A stretch of DNA of 64,000 bases from Caryophanales bacterium (GTDB taxonomy: Bacteria; Bacillota; Bacilli; Exiguobacteriales; Exiguobacteriaceae): contig CABJAC010000001.1 in the NCBI GenBank assembly GCA_902363455.1, positions 1,054,001 to 1,118,000 of the forward strand. The letters are read 5' to 3'. Position numbers and translations under genes: made by a program. The notes beneath the pieces were generated by a model, which was not told where the DNA came from, did no database searches, and saw only the letters and a program-made list of their open reading frames with translations. Positions 8,210 through 16,321 of this stretch are shown here, one piece after another (the stretch's first letter is position 1; each line of letters opens with the position of its first letter).

Positions 8210-9682
8210 TCATTCGACGGCTTCTTTCAATTCTTCCTCCATATCGTCAAACGTATCTTGAACCGATTCAACCGGTTGTTTCGTCAAGAGACTGACGACG
8301 ACAGTGAAGAGTAAGCTAGTGAAGAATCCAGGTACCATTTCATATAATGTCGTACTGAGGCCAAGTTGGACCCACGCGATGACCGTAATGGCACCTGACA
8401 ACATACCGGCAAGCGCACCTTGTTTCGTCATTCGTTTCCAGTAAAGTGAAATCAGGATGATCGGACCGAATGCTGAACCGAAACCAGCCCAGGCATAACC
8501 GACAAGCGATAAAATAGTCGCTGACGGATTCCATGCTAAAACGGAACCGATGACGGCGATGACTAAGACGGCAATCCGTCCAGTCAAGACCAACTGTTTA
8601 TCCGTCGCTTTTTTATTTAAGAACGTTTTATAAAAATCTTCTGTCAAAGCACTTGATGTGACGAGGAGCTGTGACGAAATCGTTGACATGATTGCCGCCA
8701 AAATCGCGGCCATCAAAAATCCAGTGATATACGGGTGGAATAAGACATCAGAAAAACGGATGAAGACGGTTTCTGGGTCGCCGAGACCGTTTCCTTGTCC
8801 CTCAAAGTAAGCAATTCCGACCAGTCCTGTCATCATGGCACCTAGAATCGAGATGAACATCCAACCAATTCCGATGCGACGTGCTTTTTTCAAATCTTTG
8901 ACCGAACGAATGGCCATAAAGCGGACGATGATGTGGGGTTGTCCGAAGTAGCCGAGTCCCCAAGCGAGGAATCCGATGATTCCGAGGAAAGTTGTTCCTT
9001 TTAATGGATCAAATAATGTCGGATCTAAGTTCTCTGCGTAGCTGTACGCCCCATCGATACCGCCGACATCTGTTAAAGCAACAATCGGTACAAGGACGAG
9101 AGCGATGAACATGATACAACCCTGGACGAAGTCGGTCCAACTGACTGCGAGAAAACCGCCAAACAACGTGTAGGCGACGACGACCGCAATCGTCAAGAGC
9201 ATACCATAGTGGTAATCAAAGCCGAATGAACTTTGGAACAATTTACCGCCGGATACGATACCAGCTGATGTGTAAAACGTGAAGAAAACGATAATAACGA
9301 CTGCAGAAACAGTCCGCAAGACACGTGACGTATCTTTGAAACGATTTTCTAAAAAGTCGGGAATCGTAATCGAGTCATTTGCCATTTCCGTATAAAGACG
9401 AAAACGTGGGGCAAGAATCAAGTAATTGACGTAACACCCGATCAATAAACCTAAGGCCAGCCATAAAGCGGATACACCGGTCGCATACATCGCTCCGGGT
9501 AACCCCATCAACATCCAACCACTCATGTCGGATGCTCCGGCAGATAGTGCCGTGACACCCGGTCCTAAATCCCGACCGCCTAACATATAATCTTCTGTGT
9601 TTGTCGTTCGCTTGTAGGCAATGTAGCCGATGGCAAGCATCATGACCAGATACAAGCTGATTGAAATCCATTCTTGCGTCAT
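8210..9682 (-). CDS. putP: Sodium/proline symporter
   Basis: The 490-residue protein has the length and thirteen-helix pattern of the sodium/solute symporter family. Near the N-terminus it carries LGGRDLGPGVTALSAGASDMSGW, characteristic of PutP, and the family signature GGFLAVSWTDFVQG lies near residue 175. It would import proline with Na+, serving both nutrition and osmoprotection, and would draw on the Na+ gradient handled by the Mrp antiporter. GGAGG lies ten bases before the ATG. The 342-base region upstream holds a structured leader candidate. No proline-degradation gene is adjacent. Confidence 0.93.
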   Translation of the reverse strand: MTQEWISISLYLVMMLAIGYIAYKRTTNTEDYMLGGRDLGPGVTALSAGASDMSGWMLMGLPGAMYATGVSALWLALGLLIGCYVNYLILAPRFRLYTEMANDSITIPDFLENRFKDTSRVLRTVSAVVIIVFFTFYTSAGIVSGGKLFQSSFGFDYHYGMLLTIAVVVAYTLFGGFLAVSWTDFVQGCIMFIALVLVPIVALTDVGGIDGAYSYAENLDPTLFDPLKGTTFLGIIGFLAWGLGYFGQPHIIVRFMAIRSVKDLKKARRIGIGWMFISILGAMMTGLVGIAYFEGQGNGLGDPETVFIRFSDVLFHPYITGFLMAAILAAIMSTISSQLLVTSSALTEDFYKTFLNKKATDKQLVLTGRIAVLVIAVIGSVLAWNPSATILSLVGYAWAGFGSAFGPIILISLYWKRMTKQGALAGMLSGAITVIAWVQLGLSTTLYEMVPGFFTSLLFTVVVSLLTKQPVESVQDTFDDMEEELKEAVE

Positions 9683-10024
9683 AACAATAAAGCCTCCAAT
9701 TAATCTTTTTTTTTGCGCTGTTCATTCATCTGTCAAATAAGCACAATCGATTTGTTCCCCACCTTACAGGGTCTAAAACAACAAAGCAAGTCTTCACAAT
9801 CTCGAAAAAAGCGGCTTCAGCCCTCATCTATCAAGGGATAGGGACGCTTTCCGTCCCTCATAAAGTTCTAATTTTCAAATTTTGGTCATGAGAATGTCGT
9901 CAAGAGGAAAGACTGTTGAAATAATCAGCGTGCTTTAAAAAGGTATAATGAAAAATTTGATTTTGTTCAATGTATATAAAAAAGCGATACGACTGACCTG
10001 ATGAGGGTGTCGTATCGCGAATCA
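9683..10024 (-). other. putP leader/intergenic region with a structured segment
   Basis: Between putP and patB there is no gene. On the putP strand, bases 9865-9805 can fold into a hairpin (AGGGACG against CGTCCCT), then CCCT/AGGG, then GGC-TGAA-GCC followed by CGCTTTTTT, which resembles a leader ending in a weak terminator. It matches no riboswitch class I know. The right end holds the patB terminator. Confidence 0.35.
9984..10018 (-). terminator. Intrinsic terminator of the patB-like gene
   Basis: A perfect 10-bp stem (GCGATACGAC and GTCGTATCGC) is followed on the minus strand by six T. Confidence 0.9.
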
Positions 10025-11203
10025 TCAATCGGTAAAAACAATCTTGTCATAGGCAGCACGAAAACGATTGAGGGCTTCGTCAAGTTGACTGCGGGGACAG
10101 CCGAAGTTCAGGCGTTCAAATGTTAGGGCGTTTTCTCCGAATGGTTGACCGTGTGTCAAGGCCAGTCCGGCCTGCTCAACCAACCAGTTGGCGCGCTCCG
10201 CTTCGTCAAACGGCAGAGCGTGGCAATCGATCCACAGTAAAAACGTCGCATCGGGTGAAATCACCGTCAAGCGGGGCATTTCAGATTGGATCCGTCGCAC
10301 CGCATAATCCCGATTCGCTTCCAGATAAAGAAGTAACTCGTGGAGCCAGCGTTCACTGTCTGGATCCGTATAGGCAGCGACGATGGCTGTTGCCGCAAAG
10401 GCATTCGGATGAACAAAGTGTGCTTGTTGCACTTGTTCGATTTTTAAGCGCGTCTCTGCATGAGGGACGATCAAATAAGAAGCATACAGCCCGGGAATAT
10501 TAAATGTTTTCGATGGCGCACTGACTAAAACGACCTGTTCATAATCAAACGAAATAATCGGATGGTGGGTCGCTCCGGAAAAAATCAAATCGGCGTGAAT
10601 CTCATCAGACAAGATGTAGACGTTGTGCTGTTTCGCCAATGCGATGATTTGCTCCAATTCGGACCGGCTGAAGACACGACCGGTCGGATTATGAGGGTTA
10701 CATAAAATGATCATGCGAGCAGTCTTTAATTGTTGTTCGAGCAGTAAAAAGTCGATTTCATACCGACCGTCCACCAACCGAAGAGGGTTTTCAATCAGTT
10801 TGCGGTTGTTTGCTTGCACGACATGATGAAACGGCGGGTAGACCGGCGTTTGAATGATGATTTCATCCTGTTCCTCGGTCAATGCCAATACACTGTGCGC
10901 AAGCGCAGGAACAACCCCGCTCGAATACAGAATCGTCGACGAGTCGACCGACTGATCGTAACGTTTTACAAACCAATGTTGGATGGCGGATTTCGCCTCG
11001 TCTTCAAACAAGGAATATCCGAAATGTCCGCTTGCTGCTCGTTTGGTCAGTGCTTTTGTAATGGAGTCGGCAGGACGAACATCCATGTCAGCGACCCACA
11101 TCGGAATCAACTGATCTGATCCAAATAATTGTTCCAAACCATCCCATTTGGCAGATCCGGTTTTTCTTTTTTCCACCACTTCATCAAAGGAGTATTCTTG
11201 CAT
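10025..11203 (-). CDS. patB: PatB/MalY-type PLP-dependent C-S lyase
   Basis: The 392-residue protein is a fold-type I aminotransferase-like enzyme. It begins with the MalY/PatB signature (SAKWDGLEQLFG, then PMWVADMD near residue 36). The PLP-binding features are LCNPHNPTGR near 160, ILSDEIHADL near 195 and the Schiff-base lysine in SAPSKTFNIPG near 230. Relatives cleave cystathionine or cysteine conjugates, releasing a thiol, pyruvate and ammonia; some also act as aminotransferases. A repressor role like that of E. coli MalY cannot be judged here. The gene is monocistronic with its own terminator. Confidence 0.87.
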   Translation of the reverse strand: MQEYSFDEVVEKRKTGSAKWDGLEQLFGSDQLIPMWVADMDVRPADSITKALTKRAASGHFGYSLFEDEAKSAIQHWFVKRYDQSVDSSTILYSSGVVPALAHSVLALTEEQDEIIIQTPVYPPFHHVVQANNRKLIENPLRLVDGRYEIDFLLLEQQLKTARMIILCNPHNPTGRVFSRSELEQIIALAKQHNVYILSDEIHADLIFSGATHHPIISFDYEQVVLVSAPSKTFNIPGLYASYLIVPHAETRLKIEQVQQAHFVHPNAFAATAIVAAYTDPDSERWLHELLLYLEANRDYAVRRIQSEMPRLTVISPDATFLLWIDCHALPFDEAERANWLVEQAGLALTHGQPFGENALTFERLNFGCPRSQLDEALNRFRAAYDKIVFTD

Positions 11204-11353
11204 CTGTCTTCATTCCTTTCAAAATAGAATTGCTACTGTCTTCACAGTACCGAACGGGCTTCATTTCGGCAAGTTCGAAAAATAAAGGTTTTAAACGGAA
11301 GGTGCTTGGGAAAACTCAATACCGTACACAAAAAAAAGGACGGAGTGGATTTT

Positions 11354-11551
11354 ATGTTACATTCTAAAGTGTTAGTAGGACGATCACCGGAAGAGCTCGA
11401 AGAACGACTCAATCAATTCTTTGAGGAAAATGGTGTCGGATCAAATTCGATCATCACACTCAAATTCTCGACATTCGTGGCGTCGAAAGCGGATGAACAT
11501 TATTCTGTGTTAATTGTTTTTGATAACTCATTAACCAAAACAGTCCTTTAA
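11354..11551 (+). CDS. Small protein, faintly Cse60-like
   Basis: This encodes 65 residues with an N-terminal helix (EELEERLNQFFEE) followed by two strands (IITLKFSTF and SVLIVFDNS). The helix then IKFS-type strand then a hydrophobic strand resembles the small Bacillus protein Cse60, but the similarity is too short to be sure. The start is ATG 11354 with GGAG eight bases before it; a longer open frame from 11306 has no good ribosome site. It stands alone before a terminator and the tRNA-Thr promoter. Confidence 0.6.
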   Translation: MLHSKVLVGRSPEELEERLNQFFEENGVGSNSIITLKFSTFVASKADEHYSVLIVFDNSLTKTVL

Positions 11552-11565
11552 TCGCAGAACACAGA

Positions 11566-11607
11566 AGCAGTTACTGGAGATGTGTTTTCCTGTAACTGCT
11601 CTTTTCT
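11566..11607 (+). terminator. Intrinsic terminator
   Basis: AGCAGTTAC and GTAACTGCT form a perfect 9-bp stem followed by CTTTTCTATTTT. Confidence 0.8.
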
Positions 11608-11622
11608 ATTTTAGTGAAAAAG

Positions 11623-11651
11623 TTGAAATCAGGAAACGAATACGTTATACT
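11623..11651 (+). promoter_or_regulatory. SigA-type promoter of tRNA-Thr
   Basis: A -35 box TTGAAA (11623-11628) and a -10 box TATACT (11646-11651) are separated by exactly 17 bases. The -10 box ends 17 bases before the mature tRNA, so the primary transcript would begin about 10 bases upstream of it. Confidence 0.8.
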
Positions 11652-11668
11652 AATATTAGAAAAAACAG

Positions 11669-11739
11669 GCTTCCGTAGGTTAATGGCAGACCTCAGCAAT
11701 GGTAATGCTGCAGTGCGAGTTCGATTCTCGCCGGAAGCA
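11669..11739 (+). tRNA. tRNA-Thr (anticodon GGU)
   Basis: A full cloverleaf folds in 71 bases. The acceptor is GCTTCCG with CGGAAGC, the D stem is GGTT/GACC, the anticodon stem is CAGCA/TGCTG and the T stem is GCGAG/CTCGC with loop TTCGATT. The anticodon loop ATGGTAA gives GGU, which reads Thr codons ACC and ACU. G1-C72, C2-G71 and A73 agree with bacterial threonine identity. The D loop is short and the arm resembles that of a tRNA-Gly. The discriminator is followed by TCA, not CCA, so CCA must be added after transcription. It has its own promoter and a strong terminator 12 bases downstream. Confidence 0.85.
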
Positions 11740-11750
11740 TCAAAATAAAT

Positions 11751-11800
11751 AGGTCTTCCGTCACAAGTCAATCACTTGAACGGAAGACCTGTTTTCGTTT
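11751..11800 (+). terminator. Terminator of tRNA-Thr
   Basis: A perfect 11-bp stem (AGGTCTTCCGT and ACGGAAGACCT) encloses a second 5-bp hairpin (CAAGT/ACTTG) and is followed by GTTTTCGTTT. CTTCCGT of the left arm repeats the 5' end of the tRNA. Confidence 0.85.
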
Positions 11801-11831
11801 GGATCAGGAACTGACCTTGAAGGAGAAATCG

Positions 11832-12710
11832 ATGAATTCATTAAATATTTCGATTGGCAACGAAATCAAGCGGATCCGGCAAGAACGGAATTGGACACAA
11901 TCTGAATTGTGCCGGGGCATCTGTAGTCAGGCAGAAATCAGTAAGATTGAAAATGGACGGAATTCACCGACTGTTCACTTACTTCAACAGATTGCTGAAC
12001 GGTTACATGTTTCGGTCTCAGCTTTTTTTATCGATGAGAAGGAAAAAAATAATTTTCAAACGATTGATCAAGAATTAATTCAACTGATGCGTTTAAACCA
12101 ACATGCTGAAATGTTTCAACGAATTGATCAATATTTGACAGAAGCCACGGATAAGGATGTAATCATTTTATTGCGTTATCATAAACTGATTATCGAAGAA
12201 AGAACAAAGATGATGGATTATCGAACATGTATTTCACAATTGCTGAATATGACGACAGATGAAAAAATGGTTGAAGAATCATTTTTATTATACTTAAGAA
12301 TTCAAATGTCGATTGCGATTTTATACACAAATTATGGTGAGTACCGTCATTCGGATACAATCTATTTGTCGTTACTAAAGGACGAATATCATACCGTTGA
12401 ATATAAAAAAGTAAGACTTAAAATTTTATATAATTACATTCGGAATTTGATTAAACAAAAGGACTATATAGCGATTTTAAAAGAAACTGAATCGGCAATT
12501 AACGAAAGTAATCACTTACAGGATTTAAGTTATCTGGGGCACTTTTATTATCAGCGGGGATACGCTCTGGAACAGTTAGACAGTCCATTAAAATTGATTC
12601 AAGATTCCTACACACTGGCCTATGGAATTTTTCTGGCGACAGAAAATACTTCGTACGCGACTATATTAGAAGATCATTTAACAGATCTGATGTATTTTTC
12701 ATTGAAATGA
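11832..12710 (+). CDS. PlcR-like HTH/TPR transcriptional regulator (first of tandem pair)
   Basis: The 292-residue protein has an N-terminal Xre-type helix-turn-helix (residues about 8-62: GNEIKRIRQERNWTQSEL, then ICSQAEISKIENGRNSPT) and a C-terminal array of degenerate TPR helices. This is the layout of the RRNPP group (Rgg, Rap, NprR, PlcR, PrgX), and the order of motifs, including HFYYQRGYALEQL near residue 240, is closest to PlcR of Bacillus. Such proteins bind a short imported peptide and change DNA binding. ATG 11832 is chosen because GAAGGAG lies six bases upstream. The gene follows the tRNA-Thr terminator. No signal-peptide gene is next to it. Confidence 0.8.
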   Translation: MNSLNISIGNEIKRIRQERNWTQSELCRGICSQAEISKIENGRNSPTVHLLQQIAERLHVSVSAFFIDEKEKNNFQTIDQELIQLMRLNQHAEMFQRIDQYLTEATDKDVIILLRYHKLIIEERTKMMDYRTCISQLLNMTTDEKMVEESFLLYLRIQMSIAILYTNYGEYRHSDTIYLSLLKDEYHTVEYKKVRLKILYNYIRNLIKQKDYIAILKETESAINESNHLQDLSYLGHFYYQRGYALEQLDSPLKLIQDSYTLAYGIFLATENTSYATILEDHLTDLMYFSLK

Positions 12711-12762
12711 GTCCAGAAACTAGTTGTTTGACAGCAGTCAGAAAGCAGTAGAAAGGTAAATT

Positions 12763-13638
12763 ATGATGACATCATTGCCCCACATGATCGGAAACGAAAT
12801 CAAACGGATCCGTAAGCAAAAAAAAATGACACAAAAAGAGTTATGCGATGGTATATGCAGTCAAGCAGAAATTAGTAAAATTGAAAATGGTCGAAATTCG
12901 CCGACGATCGACTTGTTGCAACAAATTGCCAAACGTTTGCGAGTGCCACTGTCCTTGTTATTTCGAGACCAGCTCGAAAGTGACTCCTTTCGAGAGGCGG
13001 ATAATCATTTATCGAGTCTGTTTCGCGAGCAGAAGTATCAAGAGATGAGACAAGAATTATCACAATCTGATGCAACGCATCATAATGAGATTCTTTTGTT
13101 GAGAGCATACTTTACAATTTTGTTAGAGGTGAAGACTGACAAAATCGATTACCGTACAGCTTCAACGTTACTGTCACGATTAACGGATCAGGAAGATATT
13201 TGGTATGAATCCCCCAAAATGTACATTCGAATTAAAATGGCGATTTCAAATTTATATGCTGAAAATGAACAATATCATTTAGCCGAGCGAGTATACGAAG
13301 AATTGGAACAATTATCATACGATACGGAAGAGTTAAAGAAACAATTGATTAAAATCTATTACAACCATTCACAATTATTAACGTTCGAGAAAAAATATGA
13401 AGCCGGCTTAAAAATTACCGAAAAAGGATTACGTTACAGTTTGTCACTCAATGATGCCTCTTTTATCGCTCATTTTTATTATCAACGTGGCTATTACCAT
13501 GAGGTGATGCAAGGAGATACGTTAGCGACACAGTCTGATTACACGATTTCATATGCTCTTTTTCGGGCATTTCATCTCGAAACGTATGAAAAAATCGTTC
13601 TTAAAGGAAAAGAACGATTTCTCTTATTCTCATTTTAA
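12763..13638 (+). CDS. PlcR-like HTH/TPR transcriptional regulator (second of tandem pair)
   Basis: The 291-residue protein is a paralogue of the preceding gene: both share ICSQAEISKIENGRNSPT in the helix-turn-helix and FYYQRGY in the TPR part. Helix-turn-helix about residues 8-62, TPR helices from about 75 to the end. It matches the domain plan of the PlcR peptide-sensing regulators. AGAAAGG lies six bases before the ATG, and the gap to the first paralogue is 52 bases, so they may be co-transcribed. An 11-bp inverted repeat near the 3' end of the coding region may act as terminator. Its stop overlaps the stop of the convergent azoreductase gene by 4 bases. Confidence 0.8.
   Translation: MMTSLPHMIGNEIKRIRKQKKMTQKELCDGICSQAEISKIENGRNSPTIDLLQQIAKRLRVPLSLLFRDQLESDSFREADNHLSSLFREQKYQEMRQELSQSDATHHNEILLLRAYFTILLEVKTDKIDYRTASTLLSRLTDQEDIWYESPKMYIRIKMAISNLYAENEQYHLAERVYEELEQLSYDTEELKKQLIKIYYNHSQLLTFEKKYEAGLKITEKGLRYSLSLNDASFIAHFYYQRGYYHEVMQGDTLATQSDYTISYALFRAFHLETYEKIVLKGKERFLLFSF
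13592..13637 (+). terminator. Terminator-like hairpin inside the 3' coding end
   Basis: AAATCGTTCTT and AAGAACGATTT make a perfect 11-bp stem wholly within the last codons of the regulator gene, followed by T-rich sequence up to its stop codon. Confidence 0.6.
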
Positions 13639-14264
13639 AATCGTTGCCCAGCCTTCTCGCAAGCAGAGAGGGCATTTTTTATGAGTTCATCGGCCCGGTC
13701 CGGATATTGTTGATGACCTTCGAGAATGATCGTTTCGACATCTTCGATTCCAAAAAAACGAAGGATGTCGACCATGTAGCGGACAGCATGATCCGAGCTG
13801 ACTTTGTCAGGTGTCGAGTAATCACCGCCACGTGAATGGAGCAACAAGACGTGTTTCCCCGTTACGAGTCCAACAGAACCTTCAGACGTATAACGGAATG
13901 TCTGACCGGCCTGTGCCAAGTAATCCATATAATTATGGAGCGGGGCAGGAACGGTCAAATTCCACATGGGGAAGGAAAAAACGATTTTATCCGATTCGAG
14001 GAAACCGGTCAGGTACTCCTGTAACTTTTCAACCGGAACACTTTCTTCAGCGTCCAGAGATTCACCCCGAAACAGTTTTGCCGCAGATGTGGCGAGTTTC
14101 AGGTCAAAAAAAGGCAGGCGTTCTTCGAATAAATTTAAGACGATAATCTCATCTTCCGGGTGATGTGTCCGGTAACTGGACAGAAACGTTTCGTTCATCT
14201 GTGAACTGATACCTTTTGATTGATGGGTGCTGTCATTGGCTTCGATAAATAATAAACGGCTCAT
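13635..14264 (-). CDS. azoR: FMN-dependent NADH-azoreductase
   Basis: The 209-residue flavodoxin-like protein has the AzoR pattern: an N-terminal strand followed by SISSQ-type phosphate-binding residues (KGISSQMNETFL), the flavin-binding FPMWNLTVPAPLHNYMDYL near residue 100 and LLHSRGG near residue 145. The family reduces azo dyes and quinones with NADH as a homodimer, probably as protection against electrophilic quinones. The start ATG 14264 follows GGAG (AAAGGAGTG). It is monocistronic and tail-to-tail with the PlcR-like gene, sharing 4 bases. Confidence 0.9.
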   Translation of the reverse strand: MSRLLFIEANDSTHQSKGISSQMNETFLSSYRTHHPEDEIIVLNLFEERLPFFDLKLATSAAKLFRGESLDAEESVPVEKLQEYLTGFLESDKIVFSFPMWNLTVPAPLHNYMDYLAQAGQTFRYTSEGSVGLVTGKHVLLLHSRGGDYSTPDKVSSDHAVRYMVDILRFFGIEDVETIILEGHQQYPDRADELIKNALSACEKAGQRF

Positions 14265-14399
14265 AGGATGGCACTCCTTTCATTCTTTAGTATTGAATTA
14301 CCCGAAAGAGTCACTCCTTAGACGTCAATCGATTAACCAGTTTCGTGGAGGATTTAGGTTTTAATTCCATCTAGATAAGGAAAAAGAGAGGAGGAAGAA

Positions 14400-14417
14400 A
14401 TGGAAAAGAGGGGATGA
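14400..14417 (+). CDS. Possible five-codon leader cistron
   Basis: ATG GAA AAG AGG GGA TGA follows a very strong ribosome site (GAGAGGAGGAAGAA) and ends one base before the ATG of the GGDEF/EAL gene. Because the larger gene has only GAGGGGAT in front of it, which lies inside this small frame, re-initiation may couple their translation. It is too short to test by composition. Confidence 0.3.
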   Translation: MEKRG

Positions 14418-14418
14418 T

Positions 14419-16254
14419 ATGAAGGTGCACGATCGATCTTCATCAGCAAATCTTCACTATCATCGTGAAGTGAAGGCGAATTACCGACTATTCGGAATGA
14501 TCATCTTTGTATTGACCAGTTGCGGATCCGCTCTATACGTCTTCTCTAGTGCTTTAAGCCGATCGGGACTGGAATGGTCTGATGGTTGGCGGGCGGGTTT
14601 GATTTTTATTGTCGGATTAGTTCAGCTCCTGATTGGAAAAAGTAATCTGTCAGACCAGTTGAAACCGCATGTCATGTCGAGTGTGTTTTTATTGATTCCT
14701 TTCATTAATTATCCCTATATCGAAAGTGGTGCTCAGACAGTGTGGGCGACATCGCTGTTATTTTTATTAACGTCACTCGTCGTCATCAACCGAACGATGT
14801 TGCTGTATGCGACAGGTATCAGTATTGTGTCATTGCTTTATATTTGGCTCGAAGCACCATCAGGAACATCTGTATTTACGGCGACGGATCACATCGCCCG
14901 CATCGGCTTGATTTTGATTGCGACATTAATCAGTTTATTGATTCACACACAATACGTGACACGACTCGAACGGAATATTGATTATTTGACCCGCTTGAAG
15001 GAACAAGCCTTTTTTGATCCGGTCACGGAACTTGCGAACCGCTCTTTTTTTGTGATTGAAACGGAAAAAAAGGCAACGTCAGGAGATCTGATCTGTCTGA
15101 TTGATCTCGACGATTTCAAAACGGTTAATGATGCGTTTGGTTACCGAACAGGGGATCGTGCCCTTCATGTCATCGGGAGTCGATTGATGACGCGGTTTTC
15201 GGATTGTATTGTGGCGAAAGCGAGTGGCAGCGCATTTTTATTGTATGCGGACTCACACCATTCGGCAGAAGAGTTATGCGATGAAATTTTATCCAGTATC
15301 TCGGAGCGTGTCCAAATTGATTTTAAACAAATCAATTTAACAGCAAGTATCGGTGTCTCTTTTGTAAACGGAGAATCAATTGACCATGTGATCAATGATG
15401 CAGAAATCGCGCTGTTCACCGCTAAATCCAATCGGAAAAATACATTTGCCATCACGGATCAAGCGACTCAAAATGAACGGAAGCGGGCGATGCAGTTGAC
15501 ACGTGACTTATATGATGCCGAACTCGATCGAGACTTTTTTGTATTATTCCAGCCACAGGTCGGAGCGAGCAGTCATCGTATTACGGGAGCGGAGGCGCTC
15601 GTCCGCTGGAATCATCCGAAATACGGTCTCATTTCTCCGCTTGAATTCATTCCACTCGCAGAACGGACACGATTCATCGAAACACTTGGCGGATGGGTGA
15701 TGCGTAAAGCTTGTTTACAAGGAAAATGTTGGCTCGAACAAGGCAGAAAACCGATTACGATTGCCGTTAATGTATCTCCTTGGCAATTACGTCAGCCGGA
15801 TTTTACGGAAAAAGTTCTTGAGATCTTAAAGGACACGGGATTTCCTCCTCATTTGCTGGAAATTGAAATGACGGAACATATCTTCGTCGAGGGGACGGTG
15901 CAAATCATCGATACATTAAATGAATTACATCGATACGGCATCCGGATTGCCTTGGACGATTTTGGAACCGGTTTTTCATCGATACAGACACTCGTCAAAT
16001 TGCCGTTTGATCAATTGAAAATCCCGAAAGAAATTGTTCAAGAAGCCATCGATTCAGAAGAAAAACGTGCCATCGTCGAGATGATTATTCAACTGGGGAA
16101 ACGTCTGGATATGACGATTGTCGCAGAAGGCGTCGAAATGACGGCGGAAGCGGAATTGTTGCAACAGCTAGGATGCCATACGCTTCAAGGCTATTTGTTT
16201 CACAAACCATTGGAGGCGTTATATATCGAGCCGTTGCTCGATCGACATGCTTAA
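14419..16254 (+). CDS. Membrane GGDEF/EAL protein, probable c-di-GMP phosphodiesterase
   Basis: The 611-residue protein has about six membrane helices (residues 25-180), a GGDEF domain (about 195-345) and an EAL domain (about 355-605). The GGDEF signature is degenerate: the position reads SGSAF, so cyclase activity is not expected, though GTP-binding residues such as LIDLDDFKTVND remain. The EAL domain keeps EALVRW, NVSPWQL, EMTE, DDFGTGFSS, the lysine of LKI, AEGVE and LQGYLF, so phosphodiesterase activity is likely; the usual KID motif reads KIP. It would break down cyclic di-GMP in response to a membrane signal. Confidence 0.85.
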   Translation: MKVHDRSSSANLHYHREVKANYRLFGMIIFVLTSCGSALYVFSSALSRSGLEWSDGWRAGLIFIVGLVQLLIGKSNLSDQLKPHVMSSVFLLIPFINYPYIESGAQTVWATSLLFLLTSLVVINRTMLLYATGISIVSLLYIWLEAPSGTSVFTATDHIARIGLILIATLISLLIHTQYVTRLERNIDYLTRLKEQAFFDPVTELANRSFFVIETEKKATSGDLICLIDLDDFKTVNDAFGYRTGDRALHVIGSRLMTRFSDCIVAKASGSAFLLYADSHHSAEELCDEILSSISERVQIDFKQINLTASIGVSFVNGESIDHVINDAEIALFTAKSNRKNTFAITDQATQNERKRAMQLTRDLYDAELDRDFFVLFQPQVGASSHRITGAEALVRWNHPKYGLISPLEFIPLAERTRFIETLGGWVMRKACLQGKCWLEQGRKPITIAVNVSPWQLRQPDFTEKVLEILKDTGFPPHLLEIEMTEHIFVEGTVQIIDTLNELHRYGIRIALDDFGTGFSSIQTLVKLPFDQLKIPKEIVQEAIDSEEKRAIVEMIIQLGKRLDMTIVAEGVEMTAEAELLQQLGCHTLQGYLFHKPLEALYIEPLLDRHA

Positions 16255-16256
16255 AA

Positions 16257-16318
16257 GAAAAGCTCAACTATTTTTTCGAACGTCACGAGACGTCCAAGGA
16301 AAAAATAGTTGAGCTTTT
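16257..16318. terminator. Long bidirectional terminator
   Basis: AAAAGCTCAACTATTTTTTC pairs with GAAAAAATAGTTGAGCTTTT, a stem of about 20 bp, with an inner ACGTC/GACGT hairpin. It separates the EAL gene from the convergent ABC permease gene. Confidence 0.9.
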
Positions 16319-16321
16319 TGG

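Noticed and set aside
10120..10503. 127-codon plus-strand frame inside the PatB-like gene
   Set aside because: Arg/Pro-rich shadow with no start signal; the minus-strand enzyme is clear.
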